A stretch of DNA of 64,000 bases from a virus: the IMG/VR virus record IMGVR_UViG_3300028388_001496, positions 12,152-76,151 of that record; one strand, given 5' to 3'. A program made the position numbers and the translations under genes. Shown here one piece after another: positions 60,571 to 64,000 of the stretch. A model generated the notes under the pieces. It was not told the origin of the DNA and made no database searches. It saw only the letters and a list, made by a program, of their open reading frames with translations. Within the stretch, counting starts at the first letter, position 1, and every line of letters starts with the position of its first letter.

Positions 60571-61326
60571 CTAATCGTAAGTTTGATCGAAGTCTGGCAT
60601 TTCACCACCACTAGGTACACCGCCAGCAAGACCAGCAGGACCTCCTTGAGAAACATCACTAGTAACCTTATCATATTTAAGATTAACAGTAAGTATCTTA
60701 TTAACAGGTCCGCGTTCTACGAAATTAGGTGAGTAAGGGAATCCTAGATTACCTTTATAGTAAACCAACTTAACAAAAAGCGGGTTGATACTATATACTT
60801 TCTTTCCTTCGTGTTCCCTCGAATTAAAAGCATCAGCAATCATATTAAAATACTCAGTCCAGTTAGAAGCACCAATACCAATACCACTAGAAGGAAACTC
60901 ACCAACAGCTTGTTCCCAAATGTGTTTGATACGACTATTAGATGCATCAAGTTTATTCTTAAACTTAGCATCATCAGAATCAATCTTCCACTCTGTATGA
61001 GTATATTGTTTCCCATCACTTGTTTTAAATACAAATTGAAGTACGGGAACAGTTGAACCATCTTTCTTCTCCAGTTCTGGATTACAAACTACATTAACAA
61101 GACGAGCAACAGGAAAATGCCAGCCACTTGTGTATTGTTGTGTAGGTTTCTCCAGCTTATGAGGAGCAGGAATAGGTACTAAATTGGAGGATTTAGTTTC
61201 AGTAGTAATACCAAACATTCCTCCAGATTGGGGATTAGCTTGCTTTGGAGCCTCTTTATTAGTAACAGGTTCTTCAGCAAAGCTAGGTGTAGCACCTGAT
61301 TTTTCAGGTGTTAAATCATCAGACAT
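60571..61326 (-). CDS. Putative single-stranded DNA-binding protein
   Basis: A 251-residue protein. The first 80 residues are low-complexity, Pro/Thr-rich. The central domain (about 85-215) is an all-beta OB-like region with VARLVNVVCNPELEKKDG, VLQFVFKTSDGKQYTHTEWKID and VYSINPLFVKLVYYKGN. The Gly-rich linker (SQGGPAGLAGGVPSGG) ends in the acidic-aromatic tip MPDFDQTYD, the hallmark of phage and bacterial SSBs that recruit partners. Located between the primase and the RecT-like gene and closed by its own terminator, it is well placed to coat replicating DNA. The start (MSDDLTPEK) is 18 bases after an AACCCT element. Confidence 0.65.
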   Translation of the reverse strand: MSDDLTPEKSGATPSFAEEPVTNKEAPKQANPQSGGMFGITTETKSSNLVPIPAPHKLEKPTQQYTSGWHFPVARLVNVVCNPELEKKDGSTVPVLQFVFKTSDGKQYTHTEWKIDSDDAKFKNKLDASNSRIKHIWEQAVGEFPSSGIGIGASNWTEYFNMIADAFNSREHEGKKVYSINPLFVKLVYYKGNLGFPYSPNFVERGPVNKILTVNLKYDKVTSDVSQGGPAGLAGGVPSGGEMPDFDQTYD

Positions 61327-61396
61327 ATGTACATGATTTTAGAAGGGTTAATAATCAGTTAAAGCATAAGTGTTAAAAGTAGATAGGGATAAAGAT

Positions 61397-61430
61397 AAAA
61401 AAGGCTATCACCAGTTTCCCGATGATAGCC
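61397..61430 (-). terminator. Strong terminator between two minus-strand genes
   Basis: TGATAGCC (61423-61430) and GGCTATCA (61403-61410) form an 8-bp stem; read on the minus strand it ends in six U (61397-61402). It is placed 10 bases after the stop of the 165-residue protein gene and so separates its transcript from the SSB-like gene. Confidence 0.88.
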
Positions 61431-61440
61431 TAATTTTGAT

Positions 61441-61938
61441 TTACAGATCTTCAAGGCTGTCTCCAGCTTCATCAGAAGGAACTGCCTGGGGTTCAGGCAT
61501 ATTAGCAGCTTCGTTAGAAGAAGAACTGCGTTGCTGTTTGGGAACTTTACGATCTTCAACAAGAGGATAGTAAGTAATAGTTCCTTCAGCTCCAGGAACC
61601 TCAACTTCTTCACCATTCTCTTTGTCAATTACGAAGTGAATGTTGTGATCAGCATCACCCATTTTACTCCATGCAGCAGCGGCAGAAAGAGTCAAGTAAG
61701 ATCCAGACTTTCCAAGTTTAGATCCATTTACATTGTCTCCGTCGTCAAAACCTTTGCCAGCAAAGAATTTTCCAGGTTCAGCAGGATGCTCTGCAATGTC
61801 TACTCGATCACCTTCAGTAACTCCGAGAACACTTGCAGCCTCATCGCTTACTTTAAAGGCTCCAGAAGTAGGAGCAGCAATAATTTCACATCCTTGATCT
61901 TTCACTGGTCGCACGTTAGTCAAACTTTTTAAACGCAT
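61441..61938 (-). CDS. Small acidic-tailed protein of the replication block
   Basis: A 165-residue protein. Residues 1-55 read as a small beta domain (GAFKVSDEAASVLGVTEGDRVDIAEH, a turn of the kind seen in swapped-hairpin or AbrB-like folds), then a second region (GSYLTLSAAAAWSKMGD, HNIHFVID, TYYPLVEDRKVP) and a disordered tail that ends DEAGDSLEDL. The acidic tip resembles SSB tails, so the protein may also bind DNA or a common partner. It has its own terminator, and an AACCCT element stands 15 bases before the ATG, indicating separate, probably high expression. No family is recognised with confidence. Confidence 0.45.
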   Translation of the reverse strand: MRLKSLTNVRPVKDQGCEIIAAPTSGAFKVSDEAASVLGVTEGDRVDIAEHPAEPGKFFAGKGFDDGDNVNGSKLGKSGSYLTLSAAAAWSKMGDADHNIHFVIDKENGEEVEVPGAEGTITYYPLVEDRKVPKQQRSSSSNEAANMPEPQAVPSDEAGDSLEDL

Positions 61939-62014
61939 AATAATAAATAATTAAGGGTTAATAAATAATTAATAATTAATGAATAAAAATAGATAAGTAG
62001 GTTAGTAGTTAGAT

Positions 62015-62866
62015 TTAAGCTTCTTCGTAAGGAATTTCTTCAATCACTTCCTCACCTCTGTCGTTTATATATGAATTAGCTCCGAGTTCATCAGGACTCA
62101 TAAGTCCAGAGATAACATCATCACCAATCTCTCTAGCTCCATTATTAAAAGCTCTGGCATCAAGCATCCTTCTCCAATAGGCTTTCCAATTATGCTTATC
62201 AAGAAGATTAGCTTCGCCTGCTTCCATAGTACTAAAACTACCTTCGGCTGTCATTTCTTTCCAGGTACCATCCGGACGTTTAATCAAACGATTAAATTTA
62301 TAAGTAGTTCTGTATCCAGCAAGAGCCTTGCCTGTATTGTCTGGTTGTTCCTCAATAGTTCCTTGTTTAACTATTATAGGTTTACCACTACTCATTACAA
62401 CTTTGCCTTGTTTATCTTTCTTAGCAAAGTTATAAATCTCTACAGCGTTTTCTACTTTCTCAAATGTAATTCCAGCTTTAATAATTAAAGCACGAATTAA
62501 ATGAGTACCTAGACTAGGCTTACCCTCTATGGGATAAATCTGAGAAATAGATGTTACAAAAGGGAGTCCAAGTTCTCTACCAGTCATCATAGCTAAAGCT
62601 ACGTCTTCTGGTGTTTTTAAAGGACAAAGTTTACTGTTAGCAATAGCTTCCCCTAATGCAAGCATCCTAGCTGGAGTACTAAAATCACTATAATCAAGAG
62701 CTTTTAATTCAGCAGTCGAAAGACTTTTTGAGGGTAAATTTTTAGAAACAGAAGGAGAAGCTTTTGAGGTATCAGGAGCTTCCTGAACGCCCTTAACTTC
62801 TCCCTTGTTTACTTCCCCTTCTTTTAAATCACTTTGTACTGTCTTTTGAGTTTTCTTCTCTGACAT
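62015..62866 (-). CDS. RecT-like single-strand annealing protein
   Basis: A 283-residue protein. The first 50 residues are charged and probably disordered. The core shows the RecT-type order MLALGEAIANSKLCP, EDVALAMMTGRELGLPFVTSI, SQIYPIEGKPSLGTHLIRALI, then later W-K-A-Y-W-R-R-M-L-D-A-R-A-F and DDVISGLMSPDEL. The GRELGLP, IEGKPSL and RRMLDARAF...DVISG segments are the recognisable ones. Such proteins pair complementary single strands in phage recombination and replication restart. A good Bacteroidota-type promoter and a hairpin lie just upstream, so the gene probably starts its own transcript. Confidence 0.78.
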   Translation of the reverse strand: MSEKKTQKTVQSDLKEGEVNKGEVKGVQEAPDTSKASPSVSKNLPSKSLSTAELKALDYSDFSTPARMLALGEAIANSKLCPLKTPEDVALAMMTGRELGLPFVTSISQIYPIEGKPSLGTHLIRALIIKAGITFEKVENAVEIYNFAKKDKQGKVVMSSGKPIIVKQGTIEEQPDNTGKALAGYRTTYKFNRLIKRPDGTWKEMTAEGSFSTMEAGEANLLDKHNWKAYWRRMLDARAFNNGAREIGDDVISGLMSPDELGANSYINDRGEEVIEEIPYEEA

Positions 62867-62886
62867 TGTGAAATTTGTTATTAGTT

Positions 62887-62904
62887 ATACGATTCGTTTC
62901 GTAT
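62887..62904. promoter_or_regulatory. Inverted repeat in the RecT-like gene leader
   Basis: ATACGA and TCGTAT surround TTCGTT just downstream of the predicted start of transcription. It could be an operator for a repressor or a small hairpin in the leader RNA; the sequence does not decide between these. Confidence 0.45.
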
Positions 62905-62926
62905 TGCCATCTCTAATAACACATTA

Positions 62927-62957
62927 CAAATATATAAAATGTAACTAGATATGCAAC
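62927..62957 (-). promoter_or_regulatory. Bacteroidota-type promoter for the RecT-like gene
   Basis: Read on the minus strand: GTTG (62957-62954), 19 bases, then TATATTTG (62934-62927). The second element matches the Bacteroidota -7 consensus TAnnTTTG exactly and the first differs from the -33 TTTG by one base. The spacing fits the host sigma factor. Transcription would start near 62920, about 55 bases before the ATG at 62866. Confidence 0.6.
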
Positions 62958-62972
62958 ACTTTTTAGCAAAAA

Positions 62973-64000
62973 TTAAAGATTAGAGTCTGTTAGAGCATCA
63001 GATTCCTCTTCAACATTATGATCATACGGCACTATTTTTCCTGTATGTAGTTCATTTCTTAACCATATAGAACCAATAGAACCGTGTCTAGCTTTGAGCT
63101 GTTGTAGATGAATAAGTCCAGCAGTAGGAATTTTCTTAGGGCCATACTGTGATATTTTTAAAAGTGCAGGTTGATGTATAGTTAGCACTGAATCACAAGC
63201 ATTATATAATTGACCTTGAGCATAAATATCAGATTTGATAGGATAATGCATAGAAGATTTCATTATACGATCAGTTGTTTCAATATTATTATTTAACTGA
63301 CCGATAATAAATACCATCGCTCCAAATTCCTTTCTCAATCTAATAGCTATTTTCCCTAATCTAGCCATTAACTCTCTTTCGCTCTTTTCACCTAGTTTCT
63401 CAATAAGTAATGAGTGGTCAATATTAATAACCACCTTATACTTCTTTCCATTCTTAACTTCTTTATTCTTATATACTTTATAATAGTGTGATACAGTATT
63501 ATAAATCATATTAAGATTTCCAGCAGTTTCAAAAAATAAGATACTCTTACGCTTATAATAATTTAGAAAGTTATCTACTTTAAGTAATTCATCATCAGTT
63601 AGACGATTATAATTCTTAGTATTCCTATCATAATGACTACTAAGAATATAATTATAGTTAACACCCATATCATTAGCACAAGCTCTAATTATTTCTGTAT
63701 GACTAGACATTTCAAAACAGAATTGAAATATCAATGGTATAAAATCTATCTCTCCATTTATAGAATCAGGTTCTCTATAATCAAGAAAATCCTCAATAAA
63801 TGTATTCATAAGATAAGACTTACCAGAACCAGATAATCCAGCTAACAAGTAAACATTGTTAAATCTAAACCATTTGCGTTGAGCAATATTTAGTTTAGGA
63901 TACCTGGTTTTTAGACCATGTTGTTCTCCAGTTCTTTCTAACAGTATCTGTTGCCTAGCTTGTTGAACAGCTTGAGCAGGAGTAGTTACTGGTAGTACAT
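62973..64000 (-). CDS. DnaB-type replicative helicase ATPase domain (5-prime end cut)
   Basis: The reading frame is open to the window edge, so the gene starts outside; 342 residues are visible. Upstream of the Walker A motif AGLSGSGKS the text reads RYPKLNIAQRKWFRFNNVYLL, the usual lead-in to the RecA-like core. Further motifs are the strand VVINIDHSLL (Walker B), FIIGQLNNN (H3/Q-type), QGQLYNACDSVLTI, and LQQLKARHGSIGSI, the position where DnaB relatives carry the arginine finger loop (KxRxG). The protein unwinds DNA at the replication fork, working with the primase and SSB encoded next to it. It is the first gene of the block seen here. Confidence 0.8.
   Translation of the reverse strand, partial: VLPVTTPAQAVQQARQQILLERTGEQHGLKTRYPKLNIAQRKWFRFNNVYLLAGLSGSGKSYLMNTFIEDFLDYREPDSINGEIDFIPLIFQFCFEMSSHTEIIRACANDMGVNYNYILSSHYDRNTKNYNRLTDDELLKVDNFLNYYKRKSILFFETAGNLNMIYNTVSHYYKVYKNKEVKNGKKYKVVINIDHSLLIEKLGEKSERELMARLGKIAIRLRKEFGAMVFIIGQLNNNIETTDRIMKSSMHYPIKSDIYAQGQLYNACDSVLTIHQPALLKISQYGPKKIPTAGLIHLQQLKARHGSIGSIWLRNELHTGKIVPYDHNVEEESDALTDSNL

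Noticed and set aside
1-64000. Recoded stop codons (TAG or TGA read as amino acids), known in some crAss-like phages
   Set aside because: TAA, TAG and TGA all end genes at sensible places (TAG after the capsid and giant ORFs, TGA in the ATGA overlaps), and no gene is improved by read-through.

Overview
The window looks like a little under two thirds of a crAss-like (Crassvirales-type) podovirus genome infecting a member of the Bacteroidota, probably a flavobacterium-like host. The main reasons are a capsid protein of the crAss-like kind at the left edge, a giant ORF carrying the DFDID metal-binding loop of the virion RNA polymerase known from crAss-like phages, a replication set typical of these phages (TOPRIM primase, WGR-type DNA ligase, uracil-DNA glycosylase, rIIA-like GHKL ATPase, RecT-like annealing protein, DnaB-like helicase), and six Sec signal peptides that all obey the Bacteroidota rule of Gln at mature position +1. 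DNA is AT-rich, TAA, TAG and TGA all act as normal stops, and no tRNA genes or CRISPR arrays were seen.

Layout. Positions 1-50446 (plus strand) form one dense block of structural, adsorption, lysis and ejection genes: capsid and connector-like genes (1-4086), adhesin-like proteins with Ig/PKD and leucine-rich-like repeats (4182-9936), a six-gene run of proteins with signal peptides (9933-18220), a lysis cassette of holin-like, membrane, endolysin and anchored protein genes (18232-20425), connector and fibre genes (20419-23359), a very long repeat adhesin broken by a frameshift (23425-27941), a tail-nozzle-like protein (27946-31692), an ejection/cargo-like protein (31696-32862), a second ejection protein with a C-terminal M15-like peptidase (32862-35609), and a 4946-residue fused protein holding the RNA polymerase (35606-50446). 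A bidirectional terminator at about 50.5 kb separates this from the minus-strand half (50557-64000), which holds nucleotide-pool, repair, recombination and replication genes.

How it may work together. The ejection proteins and the giant RNA polymerase fusion would enter the cell with the DNA and transcribe the early minus-strand genes. Those genes replicate, anneal, ligate and repair the genome. The late plus-strand genes then build virions and lyse the cell. The most unusual part is the block at 9933-18220: glycan-active or glycan-binding proteins with host-style secretion signals, sitting inside the virion gene block and sharing carbohydrate-binding-like modules with a virion adhesin. The second notable point is that the giant ORF contains a FxEDFxP-type motif three times, at places that would cut it into four pieces, one of them about the size of a free-standing crAss-like RNA polymerase. 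Two genes (the repeat adhesin and the primase) look damaged by small or medium deletions.
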